A stretch of DNA of 64,000 nucleotides from Maribacter sedimenticola (GTDB taxonomy: Bacteria > Bacteroidota > Bacteroidia > Flavobacteriales > Flavobacteriaceae): contig NZ_FZNV01000001.1 of assembly GCF_900188415.1 (NCBI RefSeq), positions 337,501-401,500 on the forward strand, read 5' to 3'. Each line of letters opens with the position of its first letter. Position 1 is the first letter of the stretch. Positions 25,698 through 34,204 of the stretch are shown here, one piece after another. Under the pieces are notes generated by a model. It searched no databases and had not been told where the DNA came from. It was given only the letters and a program-made list of their open reading frames with translations. A program made the position numbers and the translations under genes.

Positions 25698-28600
25698 TAA
25701 ACTAGTTGTTTTTCTTTTATTTCAAAAGGCTTTAATGCCAAATAGGCACGGTCTACGGACCTTATGTTTTCAAATACCAATAATAAGCGTAAGCCATTAC
25801 GGGTCTGTTTTTCCTTGATCTTACATTGCTGTGCGTGAGATTGTACGTATTGCAATACTTTTGTAAATGTGCTTGTCTGGTAGAATGCTGATTGCTGGTC
25901 GCTTATAAAATACCCGATCATTTTACCTTTCTTCATTACAATTTTTTCCAAACCAATACTATTGGCAATCCATTTTATACGTACGGAATTTAATAGATCT
26001 GCCGCTTCGTCCGGTAATTCGCCAAAGCGGTCAACCAATTGCGATTCAAATTTTTGAAGCGCCCCTTCGTCCTTTACTTGGTTTAAGTCTGTGTATAAGG
26101 TAAGCCTTTCTGTAATATTATTGATGTAATCATCAGGGAAAAGCAGTTCAAAATCAGTATCTAACTGAGTTTCCTTTACAAATACCTTTTCATGGGGGCC
26201 CTCAACTTCATCATATAGGTCTTTAAACTCGTTTTCCTTAAGTTCATCTATAGCTTCCGCCAATATTTTTTGATAGGTCTCAAAGCCGATCTCATTTATA
26301 AAACCGCTTTGTTCGCCGCCCAAAAGGTCTCCTGCACCCCTTATTTCCAAATCTTTCATGGCTATATTAAAACCGCTGCCCAATTCCGTAAATTGCTCCA
26401 AAGCCTCTATTCGTTTTCTGGCATCGGTAGTCATGACCTCATATGGAGGGGTAATAAAATAGCAGAATGCCTTCTTATTGCCACGCCCTACACGACCGCG
26501 CATCTGGTGGAGGTCACTTAGGCCAAAATTATTGGCGTTGTTGATGAAAATGGTATTGGCATTGGTAACGTCCAAGCCACTTTCAACAATAGTGGTGGAT
26601 ACAAGAACGTCAAATTCACTGTTCATAAAGCCCAGCATTAATGCCTCTAGTTTTTTACCGTCCATTTGACCGTGGCCTATGCCCACCTTTGCATCGGGCA
26701 CCAAACGCTGGATCATTCCCGCAACTTCCTTAATATTTTCAATTCTGTTATGTATAAAGAAAACCTGGCCGCCACGTTCTATCTCATAACTCACGGCATC
26801 GCGTATAATTTCCTCATTAAAACGAATGACCTGACTTTCTATTGGATATCTATTTGGTGGTGCCGTAGTTATCGTGGAAAGGTCACGGGCCGCCATAAGA
26901 CTGAATTGTAGCGTACGGGGAATGGGAGTTGCGGTCAATGTCAAAACATCAACATTTTCTTTTATCGATTTTAATTTGTCCTTGACAGCTACACCAAATT
27001 TTTGTTCCTCATCAACAATTAATAGACCTAGATCTTTAAATTTTACGTTTTTATTTACCAGTTGGTGGGTGCCTATGATAATATCCACTTTACCTTCTGA
27101 TAATTTTTGTAACGTTTCTTTTTTCTCTTTGGCCGTTCTAAACCGGTTTAAATAATCTACCGTAACGGGCATATCCTTCAACCGTTCTGAAAATGTCCTA
27201 TGGTGTTGAAATGCCAATATAGTGGTCGGTACCAAAACAGCTACTTGTTTGCCGTTATCCACAGCTTTAAAAGCGGCCCTTATGGCAACTTCCGTTTTTC
27301 CAAAGCCTACATCCCCACATATTAAACGGTCCATAGGCCGTTCACTTTCCATATCCCTTTTTACATCCTCCGTGGCGGTACTTTGGTCTGGGGTATCCTC
27401 ATAAATAAAAGAGGCTTCCAGTTCATTTTGTAAATAGCTGTCCGGATTGTACTGGAACCCTTTTTCTAACCTACGTTTTGCATAGACTTTAATAAGGTCA
27501 AAGGCAATCTTTTTAACCCGGGTCTTGGTCTTGTCCTTTATCTTTTTCCAAGCGCCGGAGCCTAATTTGTATATTTTTGGCGGAGCACCATCTTTACCGT
27601 TGAATTTTGAAATTTTATGTAATGAATGTATACTAACGTACAGAATGTCTCTTTCCCCGTACATAAGTTTGATGGCCTCTTGCTTTTTGCCTTCTACATC
27701 TATTTTTTGAAGTCCGCCAAATTTACCGATACCATGATCAATATGGGTAACATAATCCCCAATTTCAAGTTTGTTAAGTTCCTTTAGGGTAATGGCCTGT
27801 TTCTTGGCGTACCCATTTTTTACATGGAATTTATGGTAGCGCTCAAATATTTGATGATCCGTATAACAGACCAGTTTCTGGTCATCGTCTACAAAGCCCT
27901 GAAATAAGGGAAATACTATGATTTGATAGTGAACTTGCTCATTGACTTCCTCAAAAATATCATGAAAGCGTTTTGCCTGTTGTTCGCTTGCACAGAAGAT
28001 GTAATTGGTATACCCCTGTTCACGATAATTGTTCAGGTTTTCAATAAGCAGATCAAACTTTTTGTTGAACGAGGGTTGGGGTTTTGTGTGGTAGGCTATG
28101 ATACCGGCATCATCTTTTTTGGCATCCATGGTTATACAGGTAAACTCTGCTAGATGCTTTTTAAACTCAGCACCGCCCATAAACAATTCTTCTGGTTGGG
28201 CATGTTTTATGTCTGTGGATAGTTTGGTAAATGCCTCTTTTGCTTTTTCAAAAAAATCATCTAAACGACCGTATAAAAAATCGGTGTTTTTGGAAAATAC
28301 CAATGTTTTGGAAGCCACATAGGATAAAAAGCTTTGCCTTTTCTCGGTCAAAAACTTATTGGCCATATTTGGAACCACGGTAATTGATTTTACCTTTTCC
28401 TTGGATAGCTGTGTTTCTACGTCAAATGTTCTAATGCTGTCGATCTCATCGCCAAAAAACTCTATCCTATAGGGTTCGTCATGTGAGAACGAATATACAT
28501 CCACAATGCCGCCCCTAACAGAAAATTCACCGGGCTCGGTAACAAAATCCACCCGTTTAAATTTGTATTCAAAAAGCACTTCGTTTAAAAAATCAAGAGA

Positions 28601-29065
28601 AAGGGTATCTCCCAATTTCATTTTTAGGGTGTTTTTGTCCAATTCCTTACGGGTCACTACTTTTTCAAAAAGAGCGTCTGGATACGTGACAATAACCGCC
28701 GGTTTTTTTCTGGAATTAATCCTGTTTAAAACCTCTGCTCGTAAAAGAACATTAGCGTTATCCGTTTCCTCAATTTGGTATGGTCTTCTATAACTGCCGG
28801 GATAGAACAATACATCGTTCTCACCTACTAAACGTTCCAGGTCGTTCAAATAATAGGCGGCCTCTTCCTTATCATTGAAAATAGCCAAAAATGGGCGGTC
28901 AGCGTTTTTAAAGACGTTGGCCAATACAAATGATAATGAAGATCCGGTTAGTCCTTTTAATTGTATTGTTTCAGTTACCGAATTTTGAGATTGGGCAATA
29001 GTATTCAGCAATTTCCCGGTTTGGGGAGACTGTTCATACCGTTGTAGGATTGAAGAATGACTCAA
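25697..29065 (-). CDS. mfd: Transcription-repair coupling factor
   Basis: The 1122-residue protein has the full Mfd layout. An N-terminal UvrB-like region (SYRRPYQIE; ARAEVLNRI-like) is followed by an RNA-polymerase-interacting Tudor-like domain (LEIGDYVTHIDHGIGKF), a RecG-like DEAD helicase with Walker A GDVGFGKTEVA near residue 580 and the DEEQ box VDEEQKFGV near 685, and a C-terminal TRCF domain. Mfd removes stalled RNA polymerase and recruits UvrA. The start is TTG: ATG is absent upstream, and SHSSILQRYEQSPQT is a typical Bacteroidota Mfd beginning. It is coupled to a TerB-like gene and borders the accessory array at its upstream side. Confidence 0.97.
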   Translation of the reverse strand: MSHSSILQRYEQSPQTGKLLNTIAQSQNSVTETIQLKGLTGSSLSFVLANVFKNADRPFLAIFNDKEEAAYYLNDLERLVGENDVLFYPGSYRRPYQIEETDNANVLLRAEVLNRINSRKKPAVIVTYPDALFEKVVTRKELDKNTLKMKLGDTLSLDFLNEVLFEYKFKRVDFVTEPGEFSVRGGIVDVYSFSHDEPYRIEFFGDEIDSIRTFDVETQLSKEKVKSITVVPNMANKFLTEKRQSFLSYVASKTLVFSKNTDFLYGRLDDFFEKAKEAFTKLSTDIKHAQPEELFMGGAEFKKHLAEFTCITMDAKKDDAGIIAYHTKPQPSFNKKFDLLIENLNNYREQGYTNYIFCASEQQAKRFHDIFEEVNEQVHYQIIVFPLFQGFVDDDQKLVCYTDHQIFERYHKFHVKNGYAKKQAITLKELNKLEIGDYVTHIDHGIGKFGGLQKIDVEGKKQEAIKLMYGERDILYVSIHSLHKISKFNGKDGAPPKIYKLGSGAWKKIKDKTKTRVKKIAFDLIKVYAKRRLEKGFQYNPDSYLQNELEASFIYEDTPDQSTATEDVKRDMESERPMDRLICGDVGFGKTEVAIRAAFKAVDNGKQVAVLVPTTILAFQHHRTFSERLKDMPVTVDYLNRFRTAKEKKETLQKLSEGKVDIIIGTHQLVNKNVKFKDLGLLIVDEEQKFGVAVKDKLKSIKENVDVLTLTATPIPRTLQFSLMAARDLSTITTAPPNRYPIESQVIRFNEEIIRDAVSYEIERGGQVFFIHNRIENIKEVAGMIQRLVPDAKVGIGHGQMDGKKLEALMLGFMNSEFDVLVSTTIVESGLDVTNANTIFINNANNFGLSDLHQMRGRVGRGNKKAFCYFITPPYEVMTTDARKRIEALEQFTELGSGFNIAMKDLEIRGAGDLLGGEQSGFINEIGFETYQKILAEAIDELKENEFKDLYDEVEGPHEKVFVKETQLDTDFELLFPDDYINNITERLTLYTDLNQVKDEGALQKFESQLVDRFGELPDEAADLLNSVRIKWIANSIGLEKIVMKKGKMIGYFISDQQSAFYQTSTFTKVLQYVQSHAQQCKIKEKQTRNGLRLLLVFENIRSVDRAYLALKPFEIKEKQLV

Positions 29066-29303
29066 CAGAAAAAGATTTTTGCAAATATAAGGATACGGTC
29101 ATTAAAGAAATGTGGTTGAATGACGTAATTTCAGGATGTAAAAGGTTTATGGAATATTTTTTATTTTCAAAACTATATTCCATCTAATCCAAACACAGGT
29201 AGTTCGTCGATAAAATCAAACATTTCATCGTAAAAACATAAAATCCTCTATTTTGATAAGGGTTTTTTAGGTGCATTTAAGGTCAAGTTTTTTTTTAAAT
29301 TGA
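29066..29303. other. Boundary between mfd and the cassette array
   Basis: This 238-bp AT-rich stretch separates divergent mfd and the array. It holds the mfd promoter at its left edge and an imperfect hairpin with 9-bp arms at 29149-29157 and 29175-29183 (ATGGAATAT and complement). No gene, att site or target duplication is recognisable. Confidence 0.5.
29082..29089 (-). promoter_or_regulatory. Candidate -7 element of mfd
   Basis: On the minus strand the box reads TATATTTG, a full match to TAnnTTTG, 17 bp upstream of the TTG start at 29065. No clear -33 TTG is seen. If used, the leader would be about 10 nt, consistent with the chosen TTG start. Confidence 0.4.
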
Positions 29304-30203
29304 ATGGAAACTAAATACGCCGGCGGGCAACAGTGTAGTATTAAGATTACTACCAAAATCGTGTATATAGATGGGAATTCCGTTTTAGTAACCGAATATT
29401 CTGGATGTGATGATAGCCCAATGCAAAAAAAGGCACGTTCCCTAACCGCGGCTTCTAGTGATTGCCCAGACGGAGACGATGGCGAAGTGGCTGTAATATC
29501 GGTGACTAAAAAAGCCTTTCTAATAGAAAACAGTATTATATCAACACAACTTGACCCTTGCTCTAGTCAAATTTTGTCTGAGTTAAAAAATCTGCAACAA
29601 AATGATATGGCCATGATTATTTCTAGGTTCGGAACTCCAAATACAGTTTATGATTGGGAGATAAAAACAGCAAATCCTTTGATTAATTCCAATAACGATG
29701 CTGGAACAGATTGGAAAAGGGATTCAAATGACAACGCTTTAGATTACAATTATTTGACCCATATTAAACCAAACTACATTAATCAGGCCACACAAATTGC
29801 AATAGCTAGAACAATACTTCTTGAAATGTTACATGTCTATCTAATTAGTCTTGTAGACGATGCTCTAATTACTGGTTGCTCAGAAGTCACCAATTTTCCA
29901 ATTCTTTGGAATGCCCTTGTTAATAAAACATATAATAACAATCCCAATAGACTTCATCATGAAGAAATTTCAAGAAAGTTCATCACGCTATTGCAAGATG
30001 CTTTAAAGGAATGGGATGGAGCCAAAGAATTCAACCGATATTATGAAGATTTAGCATGGGGTGCTCTTGAATGTACTTCTACATTTAATTTATTATATCC
30101 TAACAGTTCAACTAGCCGAAATCGAATTCTAAATACCAATAGGGCTGAAGACACAAATAGTATGCAAGGAGGTGTGACGCCAAAATCGAATTCATGTAAT
30201 TAA
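29304..30203 (+). CDS. Cassette A: orphan toxin-like protein with degenerate zincin domain
   Basis: The 299-residue product has no signal peptide. Residues 1-55 (CSIKITTKIVYIDGNSVLV, CDDSP) look like the end of a longer exported protein. A junction DCPDGDDGEVAV follows, then a region ending in a zincin-like domain. The metal motif reads LEMLHVY where cassette B has HEMLHAY, so the first His of HExxH is lost; a downstream HHEE(I)SRKF segment matches the third-ligand region QHEYMAQRF of B. The pattern resembles C-terminal metallopeptidase-like domains at the ends of flavobacterial lipoproteins, as I recall them. It is probably catalytically dead. Its partner lipoprotein starts 11 bp downstream. 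Low GC and no core-gene relatives suggest acquired DNA. Confidence 0.65.
   Translation: METKYAGGQQCSIKITTKIVYIDGNSVLVTEYSGCDDSPMQKKARSLTAASSDCPDGDDGEVAVISVTKKAFLIENSIISTQLDPCSSQILSELKNLQQNDMAMIISRFGTPNTVYDWEIKTANPLINSNNDAGTDWKRDSNDNALDYNYLTHIKPNYINQATQIAIARTILLEMLHVYLISLVDDALITGCSEVTNFPILWNALVNKTYNNNPNRLHHEEISRKFITLLQDALKEWDGAKEFNRYYEDLAWGALECTSTFNLLYPNSSTSRNRILNTNRAEDTNSMQGGVTPKSNSCN
29439..29659 (+). repeat. 221-bp direct repeat, copy 1
   Basis: Bases 29439-29659 match 30874-31094 with three mismatches, all in the first 60 bp. They cover the junction and the first part of the cassette domain. Identity ends abruptly at GATTGGGA, after which the two proteins are only about half alike. Confidence 0.95.
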
Positions 30204-30214
30204 ATACTATTATT

Positions 30215-30808
30215 ATGAAATATTTAGTCATTTCTATATTTTACTTGACCATCAGTTCCTGTGCAGCTCAAAGCTCACAAGAAATTAGATTAAACAAGAC
30301 TGATTATGAAATCATAACAATCTTTATAAACCAAATGTTTCCAGAAAATTTTAATCTATTATCAGAAGTGTCAGGTGACAATGTCATTAAAAGGTTTATT
30401 GGTAAATATCAGGATCACCTTAAAGTTTACAAAAATTCCGATAGTATATGTAGAAATAGTAAAGACATAGAGAAATTAAAAATATCTTGTCCTATTGCGG
30501 ATTCATTTCAGATGTATGAAAATTTACTATCTGATGAGGACATTTCGTATTTTCATGGTACATATTCTCATGATGAGGAATTTGAAAAATTAAATATTAA
30601 TAGAATTCTTAATAAGAGTTCTATGTTAGTAGTCGAAGGGAATTATCCAAGTTTGGAAATATTAAACATATATTATAATAGAAAAGGAGATTTAGGTATT
30701 ATTGCTTATAGAAAAAACTACAACAAAAATGAATCTGAAAGTAACTTTTATATACTGAAAAAAATGAAAAATATCTGGTGGAAACCCTTAGGCTCTTTTA
30801 AGTTATAG
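30215..30808 (+). CDS. Cassette A partner: lipoprotein, putative immunity protein
   Basis: The 197-residue product has a lipoprotein signal (FYLTISSC, Cys about residue 16). It is clearly paralogous to the partner of cassette B: both share a TDYEI/VDYDI start, the DSIC.(N/F)SKD segment, NIYYN.(K/D)..(L/V).IIAY, and an identical end WWKPLGSFKL. It begins 11 bp after the cassette A gene. Position, size, export and pairing are those of immunity proteins in polymorphic toxin systems; that role is inferred. No known family was recognised. The gene is intact although its toxin-like neighbour has lost a catalytic His. Confidence 0.65.
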   Translation: MKYLVISIFYLTISSCAAQSSQEIRLNKTDYEIITIFINQMFPENFNLLSEVSGDNVIKRFIGKYQDHLKVYKNSDSICRNSKDIEKLKISCPIADSFQMYENLLSDEDISYFHGTYSHDEEFEKLNINRILNKSSMLVVEGNYPSLEILNIYYNRKGDLGIIAYRKNYNKNESESNFYILKKMKNIWWKPLGSFKL

Positions 30809-30873
30809 CCCATTTTACTGCGAAGTGTTCTGCCTTCCCGCTGGCGCAAGTATCTTGCTCGTACACCGCCCGG

Positions 30874-31094
30874 TCCCTAACCGCGGCTTTTAGTGATTGC
30901 CCAAACGGAGACGATGGCGACGTGGCTGTAATATCGGTGACTAAAAAAGCCTTTCTAATAGAAAACAGTATTATATCAACACAACTTGACCCTTGCTCTA
31001 GTCAAATTTTGTCTGAGTTAAAAAATCTGCAACAAAATGATATGGCCATGATTATTTCTAGGTTCGGAACTCCAAATACAGTTTATGATTGGGA
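30874..31094 (+). repeat. 221-bp direct repeat, copy 2
   Basis: Second copy of the block at 29439-29659 (offset 1435 bp). Just before it, 30820-30870 is unusually GC-rich for this island (GTTCTGCCTTCCCGCTGGCG) and may mark the recombination edge. Confidence 0.95.
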
Positions 31095-31623
31095 ATTGAT
31101 AACTAGTGTCCCATCTGTTATAGGTAATAAGGCCGATACTAATAGAAGGAATGGAAGTACTCCGTTCGATTATGTTACAAAAATAGACCCAACTTACAAA
31201 AATCAAGCAACTAAAATTTCCATCGCTCGGACCATCCTACACGAAATGCTTCATGCATATATGATTTCTCATATTGATGATGTTAATAGCGGTAATATTG
31301 TGGATATTAGAAAATTCATTCAATTATGGCAAAATATTAGAAACACTACCTCACCAGGTGGGAGTTCTGAAGCGGCACAGCATGAATACATGGCACAACG
31401 TTTTATTCCTCCTTTACGAGAAGCCCTGAAGGAATGGGATGGCGCAAGCCAATCAAATCAATATTATGAAGATTTAGCATGGGGAGCTTTATTTGATACC
31501 GATACTTTTAAATACTTTCATCCTATAGGCTCCGTAAGCCGATTAAGAATAATGAATATAAATGCAGCTGAAGACAACAATAATATTTCAAACGGAACTT
31601 CCCCAAAGGGTACAAAATGTTAA
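30922..31623 (+). CDS. Cassette B: toxin-like protein with intact HExxH zincin motif
   Basis: The frame is open from 30802 but contains no ATG. The only usable start is GTG at 30922, giving 233 residues; similarity to cassette A begins earlier, at 30874. The product shares its first 58 residues almost exactly with A and then diverges. It carries an intact HEMLHAY (HExxH) motif and a downstream QHEYMAQRF segment with a likely third ligand, as in zincin metallopeptidases, then AL(K)EWDGA and YYEDLAWGAL shared with A. Without a leader this is an orphan C-terminal cassette that may be expressed only after recombination onto a delivery protein. The partner lipoprotein begins 4 bp after its stop. 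Confidence 0.6.
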   Translation: MAVISVTKKAFLIENSIISTQLDPCSSQILSELKNLQQNDMAMIISRFGTPNTVYDWELITSVPSVIGNKADTNRRNGSTPFDYVTKIDPTYKNQATKISIARTILHEMLHAYMISHIDDVNSGNIVDIRKFIQLWQNIRNTTSPGGSSEAAQHEYMAQRFIPPLREALKEWDGASQSNQYYEDLAWGALFDTDTFKYFHPIGSVSRLRIMNINAAEDNNNISNGTSPKGTKC

Positions 31624-31627
31624 GGCT

Positions 31628-32275
31628 TTGAAACGAATAGTATTACTTTTTACAATATGCTTAATGCATTGCTCCTGTAAGGCACAAAATGTTAATGATT
31701 TTAAATTGGATACGGTAGATTATGATATTCTTCGTGCCTTTTTAGAACAAGTTGAAGCTTACACATACGTGGATAAGCATTTCTTCAATAAAAATAGGAT
31801 TGTTGATTTTATTGGCAGGTTTAAATATCATGTGAAATTTCAACGAAATGCAGATAGTATATGTAATTTTTCCAAGGATATGGATAAAAGAAAATTTTAC
31901 TGTCCTTTATCGAATAATTTTGCTTATTTCGATGGATTAATAGATGAAGGTAATTTGAAATATTTACTTAATAACTACGATAATAGCGGCGAAGTACAGA
32001 CCATGGAAATTGATTCAATACTATTCAAAAAGCCATTACAAAAACATTCTGAAAATTATTATCAAGATATTGATTATAAGAATGGTTTTGGTAGAGCCGA
32101 AACTTTGGAATATCCAAGTGTTAGAATTGAAAATCTATATTACAACGAGGATAGGTCAGTTGCAATTATAGCATATTCTATTTATAACAATTCAAGGGAG
32201 TCCATCAATAACTATTATATTTTTAAGAAAACAGATGGTATTTGGTGGAAACCTTTAGGTTCTTTTAAACTATGA
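31628..32275 (+). CDS. Cassette B partner: lipoprotein, putative immunity protein
   Basis: From TTG at 31628 the product has 215 residues and starts MKRIVLLFTICLMHCSC, a lipoprotein signal. An alternative start at 31562 would overlap the cassette B gene and place 22 polar residues before the signal, so it is rejected. It is a paralogue of 30215-30808 over its whole length with the same C-terminal WWKPLGSFKL, plus an insertion of about 25 residues (around QKHSENYYQDIDYKN). The pairing of a divergent partner with each divergent cassette supports co-evolving toxin/immunity pairs. This is inference. Confidence 0.6.
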   Translation: MKRIVLLFTICLMHCSCKAQNVNDFKLDTVDYDILRAFLEQVEAYTYVDKHFFNKNRIVDFIGRFKYHVKFQRNADSICNFSKDMDKRKFYCPLSNNFAYFDGLIDEGNLKYLLNNYDNSGEVQTMEIDSILFKKPLQKHSENYYQDIDYKNGFGRAETLEYPSVRIENLYYNEDRSVAIIAYSIYNNSRESINNYYIFKKTDGIWWKPLGSFKL

Positions 32276-32296
32276 ACAATACGGCAACCACCATCC

Positions 32297-32325
32297 GCTC
32301 TTCGAAATTAGCGACTTCGAAGAGC
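32297..32325. repeat. 10-bp perfect inverted repeat
   Basis: Arms GCTCTTCGAA (32297-32306) and its complement (32316-32325) enclose a 9-nt loop, 22 bp after the cassette B partner stop. No T-run follows, so it is a poor terminator. It may be a remnant of a recombination site. Confidence 0.55.
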
Positions 32326-32385
32326 CAAGTTTTAAAGTGGATTATGAAATAGTGAAGTGCGAAGTTGCAAACTTTACATAGAGGG

Positions 32386-33144
32386 GATTGCCCCGACGTT
32401 ACCGGAGAGGGTACGGTAGTAGTTCTGCCAAGAAGTGTGATAAACAGCATAAAAAATGACCTGGGTCTAAGCTATTTTATTAATGAGTTTTATTGAATTT
32501 CGGACAGTGAGAACATGGAAGAAGTATGAGCGCTTAATAATTTTATACTGGCCAATACGGTTAATGGGGTACTTGATCCGTTGGCGAAGGAATTTGGGCT
32601 TAAAGCTTTGCAGGCTTGGATGAATGAAGGTACTGTGGATTTGTCTCAAAGACTCTTTTTTGAAAATGAAATTTATGAAAGGTTGTTAGCGGCGATGTCG
32701 CCAAAAGAAAGACAGATTTACGATAATGAATTGAATAATACTCAAAAAACGCTTTATCTAACTAGCGCGGTACAAGCATATATTTATGCTGAAACTTTTT
32801 ATGATAGACCAGTTCGGAATAGAATTGGCGATGTTGTAAAGCACTCAATGTGGAATGCCTTGAGCACCTCTAGAATTGGTGAGGAGCTTACCAAAAAATT
32901 GACAGATGCTCATTAAGATATCGAATATTATGAGAATTATTCGAACCACTACAAAGAAACAGGAATGGATTATTTCAACAATAATGTCGGAAGAAAAATA
33001 GGAAGGAATCAACCAACAGGAATTTTTATATTGATAGAAGCCGCAAAAAATGCTGGGGATCTTAGGTATTTAAGTAATCTTACTTTAAAAAATGGTTTTT
33101 ATAATGCGACCAATAGTTCAATTCTGATTCCAACTAATCAATAA
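32386..33144 (+). pseudogene. Cassette C: interrupted toxin-like gene of a different domain type
   Basis: One frame runs from a junction (GDCPDVTGEGTVVV, compare DCPDGDDGEVAV of cassette A) to a stop at 33142-33144. It is broken by three in-frame stops: TGA at 32494, TGA at 32527 and TAA at 32914. The domain shows KHSMWNALSTSRIGEEL, then an Ala-His at the third stop, then MDYFNNNVGRKIG. From memory this resembles DUF6973-type domains, where AHE is usual; the TAA would then replace a GAA. It is not a zincin. An ATG start is absent. It is followed after 12 bp by an intact small lipoprotein gene. Confidence 0.6.
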
Positions 33145-33156
33145 ATTAAAAATAAA

Positions 33157-33495
33157 ATGTTTAAGAAAATTATGCTTTTAGTTTTGATTATTTCTTTTTT
33201 TTCTTGCAAAAAGGATCACAAGAGAATCAGAATTTTAAGCTTCAAACAAGAAGAAAGACTTTTAGTTGAACCTTATGGTTTCATGCCCTATTCCATGTTT
33301 AATTTAAGGATAAAGGGATATGTAAATGATACAATTTATTTGAGAACTGAAGGGGTCTATAACTTGGAGTTCAAGCTACATGGTAAGATAGATACTCTAT
33401 GGAATAGTGATTATTATGGCGAGGGGCCAATTGAATGTATATTTCTGCCATATAAAGCAACTGAAGGACAGTTAGATATTGAAATGAAATTATAG
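33157..33495 (+). CDS. Cassette C partner: small lipoprotein, putative immunity protein
   Basis: The 112-residue product has a lipoprotein signal (LVLIISFFSC) followed by KKDHKR. It does not resemble the partners of A and B, which fits the different domain of cassette C. The body is beta-rich (RIKGYVNDTIYLRTEGVYN) and has no recognised family. Position 12 bp behind the interrupted cassette suggests it was the cognate immunity gene. It is intact. Confidence 0.55.
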   Translation: MFKKIMLLVLIISFFSCKKDHKRIRILSFKQEERLLVEPYGFMPYSMFNLRIKGYVNDTIYLRTEGVYNLEFKLHGKIDTLWNSDYYGEGPIECIFLPYKATEGQLDIEMKL

Positions 33496-33513
33496 GCCTT
33501 ACCATTTGGTCCA

Positions 33514-34203
33514 ATGGAAGTTTGTAAGAGTATGATGACGGAGGCTTGGATGGATGGGGGAAGTGTGGATGTTGATGATAAAATAATCAGTCAATTAATA
33601 GGCAAGGCAAAATGTATTTTCACAAATCTGATTTCATCAACCGCAACTCCGAACGAACAGAGCATAACTCATAATTTTTAACATCATTTTCTTCCGATAT
33701 GTTCAATGAAAAATTTGTGTCAATTAATCAAAAGTCATCTTTGAAAAATCCAATTAATGGATATAATATAATATGAGTTCAAGTGTGAAGGGAATAACCT
33801 ATCCATCTGGTTCCAATTCTTTTAATATAGACATCTTACAGTTATTTGTTGATGAGGCTTTGGACGTTGAAATAGCCCTGGTAATGCTTCATGAAATGGT
33901 GCATGCTACCCTGAAAGTTCATCAAGGTCACGAAGGTTTTACTTCCTTCATAGATATTTATAAAGATTTCACCAGAGAGGAATATGGTTCAGAACTCCAT
34001 CATGGAATAATGGCCGAAAATTATATTCAACCTATAGCGAACGCTTTAGCTCAATTGATCATAATAGAGAGCATATGGAAATTTATACCTTGATAGCCAA
34101 TACAGGCATTCCAGAAGTATATAGGGAAAGAGGAGTTACGGATTCAAAGATAGCAACGGCAAAACAAAAATTAAGAAATAGAGAAAATTCAAATTGTAAT
34201 TAA
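33514..34203 (+). pseudogene. Cassette D: frameshifted zincin-like toxin gene
   Basis: The first frame (from ATG 33514) gives EAWMDGGSVDVDDKIISQL and GKAKCIFTNL and stops at 33679. A second frame begins near 33773 and contains an intact HEMVHATL motif and ELHHGIMAENY, matching the metal-ligand regions of cassettes A and B, then stops at 34091. The end of the domain (DHNREHMEIYTLIANTGIP) continues in a third frame to the TAA at 34201-34203; one missing T near 34056 would restore AQFDHN. The gene therefore carries at least two frameshifts. The EAWMDGGSVD segment resembles QAWMNEGTVD of cassette C. The start of the partner gene follows after 1 bp. Confidence 0.6.
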
Positions 34204-34204
34204 T

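Noticed and set aside
32297-32325. Terminator after the cassette B partner gene
   Set aside because: The stem is perfect, but no T-run follows on either strand.
33773-34093. An intact 106-residue metallopeptidase gene
   Set aside because: The upstream and downstream parts of the same domain are found in other frames, so this is a fragment of a broken gene.
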